DNA of 64,000 bases from Myxococcus sp. CA023. GTDB taxonomy: Bacteria; Myxococcota; Myxococcia; Myxococcales; Myxococcaceae. Shown here one piece after another: positions 36,572-45,720 of this stretch. A program made the translations under genes and the position numbers. The stretch covers positions 1 through 64,000 of the forward strand of contig NZ_JAAEAH010000028.1 of NCBI RefSeq assembly GCF_010998615.1, read 5' to 3'. Below the pieces are notes generated by a model. It worked only from the letters and a program-made list of their open reading frames with translations. It searched no databases and was not told the origin of the DNA. Every line of letters begins with the position of its first letter. The stretch's first letter is position 1.

Positions 36572-38020
36572 TTAGCGCGGCCCGCGCGGGCCACCACCCG
36601 CGCCGGGAATCACGCCGCCCGACATCTGGCGCATCCGCTCGGTGGTCTGCTTCTGCTGCTGCTGGAGCTTCGCCACCGTGATGAGCACCACCTTCTCGCC
36701 ATCCTCCAGGCCACTCACCACTTCCGTGCTCTCCCAGTCACTCAGGCCCAGGGTGACGCGCCGGGGCTGCGGACCGGTGGGGCTCTGCACGAAGACGACG
36801 CCCTGCCGCGTGTCCGTCGCGCCCTGGACATCCTCGCGAGCCCGGCGGCCCGCGCGGCCCTGGCCTCCGCCGCCCTGGCCTTCACCCATGCCGCCCTGGC
36901 CCCTGGCGGGCACCGCGCCCGGCCCGGTGCCATGGGCTACCGCGGCGGTGGCGCCCGCACCGGCTTCTCCCACGGCCGACACCGTCGTCGGTCCGGACGG
37001 CGCGCCCGGGCGGTTCGAGGCTCCCGGCGGCCGCATCACTGCGCGCATCGCATCTTCGGAAACACCCACCGCGGAGGCCGCGGTCCGGGCGTCCCGCACG
37101 CCCACCACCGCGGTGTTGGGCACGGTGAGGGCATTGCGGCGGCGGGAGATTTCAATGGCCACTTCCGCGTTCATGCCCGGCCGCAGCAGGCCGTCCGGGT
37201 TGTCCATCCGCACCAGTACCGGGAAGAGGGTGACGTTCTGCTCCACCAGGGCCTGCGGTTCGATCTTCACCACCTCGCCGATGAAGGTGCGGCCCGGGTA
37301 GGCCTCCATGGTGACGCGCGCCTTCTGGCCGGGCTTGATCTGCCCGACGTCCGTCTCGTCCACCTTGGCGCGCACCTGCATCACCGACAGGTCCGCCATC
37401 TTGAACAGCGCGGTGCCACCGGACACGTTGTTGGTGGCGGAGGCGATGATGACGCCCGGCTGGATGGTCCGCTCCAGGATGGTGCCGGGGCTGCGAGCGA
37501 TGATGGTGACGTCCCGGCTGCGCTCACGCGCCAACTGGAGGTTTGTCTCCGCCCGCACCTTGGTGGCCCGTGCCGTCGCGGACGCGTCCACGGCCGTCTC
37601 GTATTCCTGCTGCGTGACGTAGCCGTCCTTGCGCAGCGCCTCCATGCGCTGGCGCTGGGCCTCCGTCGTGTTCAGCCGCACCCGCGCGGACTCCAGGTCG
37701 GCCTGGGCCTGCGCCAGCGCGTTCTGCACGTCGCGCGGCTCGATTTCCGCCAGCAGCGTGCCCTCGGCAACGGTGTCTCCCGTGTCGTAGTGGACCTTCA
37801 GCACTTCACCGGAGGCCTGGGACTTCACCTCCACGACGCGCAGCGGCTCCACCAGGCCCGCGGATTCGGCCACCACTTCCATGTCCCGGCGCTCCACCAC
37901 GGCCACCGCCGCCGAGCGCTCGTTCGTCTTGGGCTCCTCGCCGCGCTGGGTGACGTACACCCCCGCGCCGAGAAGGAGCGCCGCGCTGCCTGAGATGATC
38001 CACTTCTTCGTCTTGCTCAC
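36572..38020 (-). CDS. MacA-like periplasmic adaptor subunit
   Basis: A 482-residue membrane-fusion protein with an N-terminal anchor (WIISGSAALLLGAGVYV). A barrel-sandwich/lipoyl half-motif begins VVEVKSQASGEV. A helical hairpin (LAQAQADLESARVRLN ... LQLARERSRD) and a beta-barrel with IKPGQKARVTMEAYPGRTF follow. An unusual Gly/Ala/Pro-rich insert of about 70 residues near 345-420 precedes a final membrane-proximal domain. It starts with GTG after GGGAGG. It bridges the permease and TolC. Confidence 0.92.
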   Translation of the reverse strand: MSKTKKWIISGSAALLLGAGVYVTQRGEEPKTNERSAAVAVVERRDMEVVAESAGLVEPLRVVEVKSQASGEVLKVHYDTGDTVAEGTLLAEIEPRDVQNALAQAQADLESARVRLNTTEAQRQRMEALRKDGYVTQQEYETAVDASATARATKVRAETNLQLARERSRDVTIIARSPGTILERTIQPGVIIASATNNVSGGTALFKMADLSVMQVRAKVDETDVGQIKPGQKARVTMEAYPGRTFIGEVVKIEPQALVEQNVTLFPVLVRMDNPDGLLRPGMNAEVAIEISRRRNALTVPNTAVVGVRDARTAASAVGVSEDAMRAVMRPPGASNRPGAPSGPTTVSAVGEAGAGATAAVAHGTGPGAVPARGQGGMGEGQGGGGQGRAGRRAREDVQGATDTRQGVVFVQSPTGPQPRRVTLGLSDWESTEVVSGLEDGEKVVLITVAKLQQQQKQTTERMRQMSGGVIPGAGGGPRGPR

Positions 38021-38065
38021 GACGACCTCCCGTTCCCTGGCCCACGCAGCGAGCGTGGCGAATAT

Positions 38066-38812
38066 TCAGTCCCGATTCCGCTCGTCCCGCTCGATGACGC
38101 CGTCCTTCAGGAACAGCACCCGCTGCGCATGCGCCGCGATGTCCGATTCGTGGGTGACGAGCATCAGCGTCTGACCCTGGCCATGCAGCTCGCCGAAGAG
38201 GGCCATGATCTCCTCACCCGTGCGGCTGTCCAACGCGCCCGTGGGCTCGTCCGCCAGCAGCAGGGCGGGCTGCGTCACGAGCGCGCGGGCAATGGCCACG
38301 CGCTGGCGCTGACCGCCGGACAGCTCGTTGGGCCGGTGGTCCATCCGCGCGCCCAGGCCCACCTTGTCCAGCATCGCCGCCGCGCGCTCGCGCCGCTCCT
38401 TCTTGGGGATGCGCGCGTAGATGAGCGGCAGGGCGACGTTGTCCAGCGCGGAGGCGCGGGGCAGCAGGTTGAAGCTCTGGAACACGAAGCCCAGCTCCCG
38501 GTTGCGGATGCGGGCCAGCGCGTTCTCCGACATGCCCGCCACCGGCTGGCCGTTGAGCCAGTACTGGCCTTCACTGGGGACGTCCAGGCAGCCGATGAGG
38601 TTCATGAAGGTGGACTTGCCGGAGCCGGACGGGCCCATGACGGCCACGTATTCGTTGCGGCGGATGGTGAGGTCCACGCCGCGCAGCGCGCGAACCACCT
38701 CGGAGCCCATCGTGTACTCCTTGCGCAGGCCCTCCACGCGGATGATCACGTCGGAGATGTCCCGCGCCGGGCCCGCGCCCGCCTGCTGCGGGGAGTTGGT
38801 GGACGTGCTCAC
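38066..38812 (-). CDS. MacB-type ABC transporter ATPase
   Basis: A 248-residue protein with Walker [10 protein letters not shown], a Q-loop, signature [15 protein letters not shown], Walker [13 protein letters not shown] and the switch histidine in LMLVTHE. It belongs to the LolD/MacB ATPase group. It starts with GTG in a GTGA overlap with the end of tolC, so the two are translationally coupled. It powers the permease at the end of the operon. Confidence 0.95.
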   Translation of the reverse strand: MSTSTNSPQQAGAGPARDISDVIIRVEGLRKEYTMGSEVVRALRGVDLTIRRNEYVAVMGPSGSGKSTFMNLIGCLDVPSEGQYWLNGQPVAGMSENALARIRNRELGFVFQSFNLLPRASALDNVALPLIYARIPKKERRERAAAMLDKVGLGARMDHRPNELSGGQRQRVAIARALVTQPALLLADEPTGALDSRTGEEIMALFGELHGQGQTLMLVTHESDIAAHAQRVLFLKDGVIERDERNRD

Positions 38813-40152
38813 AGCGGCCTCCCCGCGAGCGCTTCCAGCTCCGCGCGCGCAATCCGGTAGTCGAAGCGGGAGGCCACCAGGTTGATCTCCGCCGTCACCA
38901 GGTTCTCCTGGGACGTCAGCAGCTCGATGATGGTCGTGGCGCCCAGCTTGTAGCGCTCCTGCTGCACCTTCAGGTCCTCCTGGGCCACCGCGACGGACTC
39001 CGTGGCCAGGGCGATGCGGTTCGACGCCAGCTTGAGCTGGTTCAGGGACGTTCCCACGCTCGAGCGCAGCGCGCGCCGGGTATCCGACAGCGTGGCCTGG
39101 GCCACCGACGCCTGCGTCCGCGCACTCACCACGCGCTCCTCGCGAACGAAGCCGTCGAAGATGGGGTAGGACAGGCCCATCCGGACCGACCAGCTCGTGC
39201 GGCCTCCGTTGAAGGCGGGCTCGTCATTGAACCAGTCATAACCGCCGGAGAGACGCACCGTGGGCAGGTAGGACGACCTGGCCACCTTCACGCTGGCTTC
39301 GGCCGCCCGAAGGTCCGCCTCCGCCGCCTGGATGGACGGCGCCTGGGCGGTGATTTCGTCCGTCAGCGCCTCGTCGGTGAGCGCGAAGGTGGACACGTCC
39401 TGGAGCTCCAACGGCTGAGCGTCCACCGGGCCATCCTCGCCGATGAGCCGGCCCAGCGACAGGGCCGCGGCGGCGTGCTGGGTCTGCGCGGAGAGCAGGG
39501 CCTCCTGCGCGGAGGTGAGGTCGTACTTCGCCCGCAGCACGTCGGAGCGCGTCGCCGAGCCCACCGCCAGTCGCCGATCCGCGGCCTCCGCGTTCTGCTT
39601 CGCGCGCTCGATGCGGGACACGGCGACCTCTTCCAGGCCCCCGGCGCGGAGGACTTCGTAATAGGAACGCTCCACGTCGAGCACCGCGGACGCGCGCTGC
39701 GCGATCAGTCCGGCCCGCGCGGCGCTGGAGCGCGCCTGGGCCTGCTTGCTGGTGGCGCCGCGCTGGCCACCGGTGAAGACGTTCCACGAGGCCGACAAGC
39801 CGGCGCTGTACGTGTCGCTGGGGGCGTTGAACACCGCGCCCGTGGTGGGGTCCAGGCGCTGGCTGCTGGCCAGCGAGGTGTTCGCGCTCGCGGACAGGTT
39901 GGGCAGGTAGGCTCCAAACGCGCTGCGCTCGGCGGCCCCTGTCGTGGTGACGGTGCCGGCGGCTTGCGCCACCTGGGGGCTCGTCTTCAGCGCCCGGGCG
40001 ATGGCTTCCTCCAGGGAGACCGTCGTCATCGTCGTCGTCGTTGCCTGGGCCAGACCCACGCCGGGCGCCGTCACCAGCCCGAGGAAGCCCAGGGCCAGGG
40101 CCGTCATCCGGTAGGGTTGCCGCTTCCACCACGGTGTCTGTGCGTTTTTCAT
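38809..40152 (-). CDS. TolC-family outer-membrane efflux protein
   Basis: 447 residues from ATG 40152, with a signal peptide (basic WWKRQPYR head, hydrophobic core, GLAQA cleavage). Two TolC repeats with long coiled helices follow ([44 protein letters not shown]). It is the first gene of the exporter operon. The predicted sigma54 start would leave only about 5 nt before this ATG. A second in-frame ATG at 40107 also gives a complete signal peptide and may be the real start. Confidence 0.92.
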   Translation of the reverse strand: MKNAQTPWWKRQPYRMTALALGFLGLVTAPGVGLAQATTTTMTTVSLEEAIARALKTSPQVAQAAGTVTTTGAAERSAFGAYLPNLSASANTSLASSQRLDPTTGAVFNAPSDTYSAGLSASWNVFTGGQRGATSKQAQARSSAARAGLIAQRASAVLDVERSYYEVLRAGGLEEVAVSRIERAKQNAEAADRRLAVGSATRSDVLRAKYDLTSAQEALLSAQTQHAAAALSLGRLIGEDGPVDAQPLELQDVSTFALTDEALTDEITAQAPSIQAAEADLRAAEASVKVARSSYLPTVRLSGGYDWFNDEPAFNGGRTSWSVRMGLSYPIFDGFVREERVVSARTQASVAQATLSDTRRALRSSVGTSLNQLKLASNRIALATESVAVAQEDLKVQQERYKLGATTIIELLTSQENLVTAEINLVASRFDYRIARAELEALAGRPL

Positions 40153-40167
40153 CGCAAGCCGGGCCAA

Positions 40168-40183
40168 TGCACTTGCCTTGCCA
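40168..40183 (-). promoter_or_regulatory. Sigma54 (-24/-12) promoter of the exporter operon
   Basis: Read on the reverse strand, this is TGGCAAGGCAAGTGCA. It matches 10 of the 12 specified positions of TGGCACG-N4-TTGCW, and the invariant GG and GC are exactly 10 bp apart. Predicted start of transcription is about 40157. The adjacent gene encodes an NtrC-family activator with an intact GAFTGA loop, which supports the call. Confidence 0.75.
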
Positions 40184-40225
40184 CGGTCCAACCCATGGAA
40201 ATGTGGAGGGAAAGTGGCGCCGAGC

Positions 40226-40259
40226 CTGCGGGAACCGCAGTGCGAGTGCGGATTCCGCA
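40226..40259. promoter_or_regulatory. Tandem palindromic activator sites (TGCGG-N3-CCGCA)
   Basis: There are two dyads: CTGCGG-GAA-CCGCAG at 40226-40240 and TGCGG-ATT-CCGCA at 40247-40259. Their centres (40233 and 40253) are 20 bp apart, about two helical turns. They lie about 76 and 96 bp upstream of the predicted sigma54 start of tolC. This is the usual position of an upstream activating sequence for an NtrC-type regulator. Confidence 0.65.
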
Positions 40260-40510
40260 TGCGATGCCGGCCATCTTCGCATGCACGCTTCGGGGCCTCC
40301 TTGGGGCCCGCGCGCGCGAGCCTGAACAGCGGGCCTGGGCCCCGTGATTGCACTGGGCAGGGCGACATGTGGGCGCGCCGAGGTTTTGCGCCTGCTCCTT
40401 CGCCCTGCCAGCGGCCACGTGGCCGCCCTCCAGCCCCAGGAGAACGCTCCATGCCCCCTCTCATGCTCGGACGACCGACGGCTCCCGAGGCGCGCGGCAC
40501 CGACAGAAGA

Positions 40511-40529
40511 GAGTGCGGATTCCGCACTC
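40511..40529. promoter_or_regulatory. Third copy of the palindrome, next to the kinase gene
   Basis: GAGTGCGGATTCCGCACTC is a perfect 19-bp palindrome. Its core is identical to the 40247-40259 site. It ends 34 bp before the kinase ATG and just upstream of its Shine-Dalgarno. It could serve autoregulation of the kinase/regulator pair or DNA looping to the tolC side. Confidence 0.6.
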
Positions 40530-40563
40530 CGCATGCAGAGTTCGCAGCCTGTGGAGGTATGCG

Positions 40564-41886
40564 ATGGAGTTGGAGTCCCCACGGCGGAGGTCGGCGGTGA
40601 GCGGCGCTCCCTGGTGGCGGCCGCTTGGGCCTCGAGCGCCCTGGGTGGCGGCGGTGCTCATGTGCGTGGTGCTGATGTCCGCGGCGCTGTTCATCCGGAA
40701 CACCGCGCTGGCGTCGTCCGCCCTGGTCACCCGGGGCATGGCCAACGTCATCATGGTGGCCGGCTTCGAGGCCTTTCGCGACACGGAGGGGCTCCCGGAC
40801 CCGTCCGCGCTGAACGCCTTCCTGGCATCCCACCGGGAGGGCGGCCTGCGCTACGTGGCCGTCATGGATGACGACCAGGTGCTGGCGTCAGCCGGGGAGG
40901 CGAAGCTGGGGCGGCTTCTCTTGCATGAGGGCTCGCCGCTGGTAGTCGACGGGGCGCGCGCGCGCTTGGTCAGCCGCCTCCGCCGGCCCCGTCCCACCTT
41001 CGGTCCCCTGACGCGGGAGGAGGTCCGCGCCATGTCGGCGCAGGGCGATTCCCAGGAGCCGCGCAAGCACCTGCGCATGGTCTACGAGTTCGAGCCGCTC
41101 ACCGCCCTGGCGTTGGAGTCGCGCTCGCAGCGTCTGCTGGGCGTGGCGGTGGCCTCGTGCGTGGGCATCCTGGCGTTGGCCTTCGCCTTCTCGCGCTCGT
41201 TGGCGCAGCGGGAGGCGCTGTCGGAGGAACTGGAGCGAGGCCGGCGGCTGGCGGCCCTGGGCACCATGTCCGCGGTGCTGGCGCATGAGCTTCGCAATCC
41301 CCTGGCCTCGCTCAAGGGCCATGCGCAACTGCTCGCCGAGCGCGTGGAGCGTGATGCCGTCCTGGCGCCCAAGGCGGACCGGGTGGTGTCGGAGGCTGTC
41401 CGGCTGGAGCAGTTGATGAACGACCTGCTGGGCTTCGTGGCCAGTGGAGAGCTTCGCCGCGTGGAGGCGGACCCCAACGACGTGCTCCGCGCGGCGGTGG
41501 AGAGCACGGGCGCGGCGCGTGTGGAGGCTCGCTATCTGCCGGACCGCACGCCCTTGCCTTTGGACGCGGGCCGGTTGCAGCAGGCGCTGGAGAACGTGCT
41601 GCGCAACGCTGTCCAGGCCAGCCCCGAAGGCCAGCGCGTGCAGGCGACCGTGGAGTGGCAGGACACGTCCCTGGTGTTCACGGTCAAGGACCACGGGCCC
41701 GGCATCGCGGCGGGGGAGGAGGAGCGCATCTTCGAGCCCTTCATCACGGGCCGCGTGCGCGGCGTGGGCCTGGGGCTGGCCATCACCCGCCGCATCGTCG
41801 AACTGCACGGCGGCACGGTGAGCGCGCGGAGCCATGCGGGCGGCGGCGCGGAGTTTCGTCTCACCGTTCCCGCGAGAGGAGCCTGA
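40564..41886 (+). CDS. Sensor histidine kinase, NtrB-like
   Basis: A 440-residue protein with a transmembrane helix near the N-terminus ([17 protein letters not shown]) and a periplasmic sensor of about 140 residues. A second helix ([20 protein letters not shown]) follows. The HisKA phospho-accepting His lies in [16 protein letters not shown] (about 241). The ATPase domain has [20 protein letters not shown], a phenylalanine box and [23 protein letters not shown] lies 6 nt before the ATG. The regulator gene follows after 3 bp. The signal sensed is probably an envelope or extracellular cue. Confidence 0.95.
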   Translation: MELESPRRRSAVSGAPWWRPLGPRAPWVAAVLMCVVLMSAALFIRNTALASSALVTRGMANVIMVAGFEAFRDTEGLPDPSALNAFLASHREGGLRYVAVMDDDQVLASAGEAKLGRLLLHEGSPLVVDGARARLVSRLRRPRPTFGPLTREEVRAMSAQGDSQEPRKHLRMVYEFEPLTALALESRSQRLLGVAVASCVGILALAFAFSRSLAQREALSEELERGRRLAALGTMSAVLAHELRNPLASLKGHAQLLAERVERDAVLAPKADRVVSEAVRLEQLMNDLLGFVASGELRRVEADPNDVLRAAVESTGAARVEARYLPDRTPLPLDAGRLQQALENVLRNAVQASPEGQRVQATVEWQDTSLVFTVKDHGPGIAAGEEERIFEPFITGRVRGVGLGLAITRRIVELHGGTVSARSHAGGGAEFRLTVPARGA

Positions 41887-41889
41887 GCC

Positions 41890-43242
<1,353 letters not shown>

Positions 43243-43251
43243 GCGCATCGA

Positions 43252-43279
43252 GCGGCGCGGAGAAGCGACTCCGCGCCGC
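43252..43279. terminator. Hairpin between convergent genes
   Basis: A perfect 11-bp stem, GCGGCGCGGAG (43252-43262) with CTCCGCGCCGC (43269-43279), has a 6-nt loop and no T-run. It lies between the NtrC-type regulator and the phospholipase-like gene, so it can serve both strands. Confidence 0.6.
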
Positions 43280-43303
43280 GCGCCTCGGCAACCTACGCGG
43301 GGT

Positions 43304-43897
43304 TCACGGAGGGCCGTTGCCCTGCCGCTTCGAGTTCAGCTCCACCGCGGTGGCGTAGATCTGCGCCCAGGAGCGGTACTTGAAGCGGTTCAGCGCGCCC
43401 TTCTGGTCGTTCGCGTAGTCGAACATGTCCTTGCGGAAGAGGGCGTCGGCGGCCTTGCGCGCATCGGGGCCGAGCGGCGTGCCCTTCTTGTCGAAGTAGC
43501 GCAGCAGGTCGTAGCCGTAGTCGTGCGTCTTGGCCGCGGGGTCGAACTCCTTGTCCGGGCCGATCTTCAGCGGGACGGAGGCGTAGCCCAGAGGGTCCTG
43601 CATCCGCTGACCGTGCGGCGTCTGGATGGCGTAGGGCTTGTATCCGATGACCTTCTCGAAGTCCGCCGGAGGAGGGCGGGCGCCGGTCAGGTACTCCATC
43701 ATCAGCTTGCCGTGGTCGCCTGCGGGCGCCGCACCCACCTTCGCCGTGCGCTGGAGCGCCGTCGTCGTGTTGCTGAACGAGTCCTTCTGGTGGATGGCCG
43801 CGGGGACCGCAGCGGCGTTGGGCTTCTCCGCGGCGGGCGACTCCGAGGGGGAGTTCGCCGGGCGGCGGGCCGAGACGGGGGCGTTTCGAACGAGCAT
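43304..43897 (-). CDS. Phospholipase A2-like protein
   Basis: A 197-residue protein. The first about 60 residues are low-complexity (Pro/Ala/Ser), with no signal peptide. The C-terminal part holds THDYGYDLLR (His125-Asp126), a downstream RKDMFDYAN (Asp157) and a terminal SWAQIYATAVE helix. This is the catalytic His-Asp layout of prokaryotic secreted phospholipases A2, which typically read HDFGYRN, but without the usual disulfide cysteines. It may be a toxin, a predation factor or a non-classical secreted enzyme. It is divergent from the small TPR gene. The family call is by motif only. Confidence 0.62.
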   Translation of the reverse strand: MLVRNAPVSARRPANSPSESPAAEKPNAAAVPAAIHQKDSFSNTTTALQRTAKVGAAPAGDHGKLMMEYLTGARPPPADFEKVIGYKPYAIQTPHGQRMQDPLGYASVPLKIGPDKEFDPAAKTHDYGYDLLRYFDKKGTPLGPDARKAADALFRKDMFDYANDQKGALNRFKYRSWAQIYATAVELNSKRQGNGPP

Positions 43898-43998
43898 GAT
43901 GAAGTCCGGGGGGAAAGCTTCCTCTCAGTTTGTCGCAGTTTGTAGACTTGAAGTTGCGTGGAAATGACCGACGCACCGCGTGGTGCCAGGAGAACTCA

Positions 43999-44466
43999 GT
44001 GGGAACGGACCTTTATCGCGACGGAATGGCCCGGTTGGACGCAGGGGATGTGGCCGAAGCCCGCCGTCTGCTGGAAGAGGCGCTGCGCAAGTCCCCCGGA
44101 GACGTGGCGGTGATGCACGGATTGTCTCGCGTGTTGGATCTGGCGGGTGAGCGCGCACGCTCCGTGGAACTGCTGGAGCACGCCCATGCCCGGGCGCCGT
44201 CGGAGCCGGGCCCGGCGCACGACCTGGCCATGGCGCTGCTGGAGCGGGAAGAGGACGTACGGGCGGTACAGGTCCTCACGCCTGTGTTGGAGGCCCACCC
44301 CGAGGACACGCGGGCGCACCTCTTCATGGCCATGGCCCTGGCGAAGTCGGACGCCGCGCGTGCTCGCGTTCACACCGCGAAGGCCCTGACGGACTCGGAT
44401 CCCGACGTGAAGCTGCAGGCCCAGGCCCTGGACGACGTGCTCGCGGAGCACCAGCGCGTGTCCTGA
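43999..44466 (+). CDS. Small TPR protein
   Basis: A 155-residue soluble protein of about four TPR-like repeats (YRDGMARLDAGDVAEARRLLEEAL; SVELLEHAHARAPSEPGPAHDLAMALLE; LTPVLEAHPEDTRAHLFMAMAL). It starts with GTG 6 nt after AGGAGA. There is no signal or membrane segment. It is probably a protein-protein adaptor; partner unknown. The 253-bp gap before the next gene shows no clear element. Confidence 0.75.
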   Translation: MGTDLYRDGMARLDAGDVAEARRLLEEALRKSPGDVAVMHGLSRVLDLAGERARSVELLEHAHARAPSEPGPAHDLAMALLEREEDVRAVQVLTPVLEAHPEDTRAHLFMAMALAKSDAARARVHTAKALTDSDPDVKLQAQALDDVLAEHQRVS

Positions 44467-44719
44467 GCCGCGACACGCGCGGAGCGATGCCCGCCTGGGC
44501 GAAGGCATGCGCGTCGGGCTCGACCTCGGGAGACGAGGCAACGCTGGACGCCCCAGGGCATGGTGGCCTCGGGGAAAGGCGTCGGTACGTTCGCGGTGTG
44601 CGCCAACTGACGGCTTTCCGCGTGAGCCGGGTATCTGACGACGTTGCCGTGATTTCACCCTGGGCCAGGGGCTCGGCTGTGATTGAGGTCCCGGGCAGGT
44701 TGACACAGAATCCAGCGCC

Positions 44720-45520
44720 ATGACCGGCTCTGACCATCACGACCCGCTCGGACTGGAGTCCTCCGCGACGGTGTCGCTCGGCATGGTGCGCCATGGTGTG
44801 CCGGTGCCGGCGGTGCTCGCCTGTGTCCATCAGGAGTCCGCTGCGGCCATCAACGATGCGCAGCTGGCACTGCTCCATCCGAACGAGCGGGCACGATTGG
44901 ACGGCTTTCGCGCGGACTCGCGACGGCTCGGGTTCTTCTTGGGGCGCTACGCAGCCAAACGCGCCCTCAGTGGGCTCGGCGTCCAGGTACCGATGCACGC
45001 GGTCGAAATCGCACCCGGCGTCTTCGAACACCCGGTGGTCAAGGGCGCGGGAGGGGATTCGCCCGTGGTCTCCCTCAGCCACGCGCGCTCGGTGGCGGCC
45101 GCGGTTGCGTGTGGGCCGGAGCACATCGTTGGCGTCGACGTCGAGCAGCTCTCTCCCGAACGGACGGACGTCTTCGAATCCGTGATGCCGCAGCGCGAGC
45201 TGGCCATGGTCCGTCACTCGCCCGGCGGCGGCGAGCTGGCGGCGAACGTCATCTGGACCATGAAGGAGGCGCTCTCCAAGGCCCTACGCTGCGGACTCAC
45301 CGCCCCGTTCGAGGTCCTGGAGGTCGACGCCTTCGAGGGGCATGTCGCGGGAGGCTACGGTTGCCTCTTCCGCAACTTCGCCCAGTACCGCGCCCGTGCC
45401 TGGGTGCTCGGCGGATACGTGCTCGCGGTGGTGTCTCCCAAGCACTCGCTGCTCCATGTCGCACCGGCGGACCTGGAGCGCATCCACCATGTGTTTGGCC
45501 GTGACGTGTCTCGAAGCTAG
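44720..45520 (+). CDS. 4'-phosphopantetheinyl transferase, Sfp type
   Basis: A 266-residue protein with the magnesium-binding IVGVDVEQLSPER, the WTMKEALSKAL catalytic block and an upstream VVSLSHARSVAAAVAC segment. Sfp-type enzymes load phosphopantetheine onto carrier proteins of polyketide and nonribosomal peptide synthases, which are abundant in myxobacteria; this one may serve several. No biosynthetic cluster adjoins it. There is no Shine-Dalgarno at ATG 44720. Confidence 0.88.
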   Translation: MTGSDHHDPLGLESSATVSLGMVRHGVPVPAVLACVHQESAAAINDAQLALLHPNERARLDGFRADSRRLGFFLGRYAAKRALSGLGVQVPMHAVEIAPGVFEHPVVKGAGGDSPVVSLSHARSVAAAVACGPEHIVGVDVEQLSPERTDVFESVMPQRELAMVRHSPGGGELAANVIWTMKEALSKALRCGLTAPFEVLEVDAFEGHVAGGYGCLFRNFAQYRARAWVLGGYVLAVVSPKHSLLHVAPADLERIHHVFGRDVSRS

Positions 45521-45653
45521 GCCACCAGCTCCGTCGCCGCGCCTGACAAGCGCTGGCGCCAGCGCAGCTCCAGTGCTTCAAGCTCCAGCTCGTGGGCGTG
45601 GACACCGCGGATCCGCTGGCGGCCGCGTGGCAGCGCGCTAGCCTGACAGACGA

Positions 45654-45691
45654 AGGGCCGGAGGCGGCCGTTTCCAGCCACCTCCGGCCCT
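45654..45691. terminator. Hairpin between the PPTase gene and mutS2
   Basis: A perfect 11-bp stem, AGGGCCGGAGG (45654-45664) with CCTCCGGCCCT (45681-45691), lies 30 bp past the mutS2 stop. It is probably the mutS2 terminator; no long T-run is present. Confidence 0.6.
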
Positions 45692-45720
45692 GGATGCTTC
45701 AGTCCGTATCGCGGGTGCGC

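Noticed and set aside
40420-40435. A second sigma54-like element facing the kinase gene
   Set aside because: GG and GC have the right spacing, but the -12 half reads CAGC and the rest matches poorly. Not enough to call.
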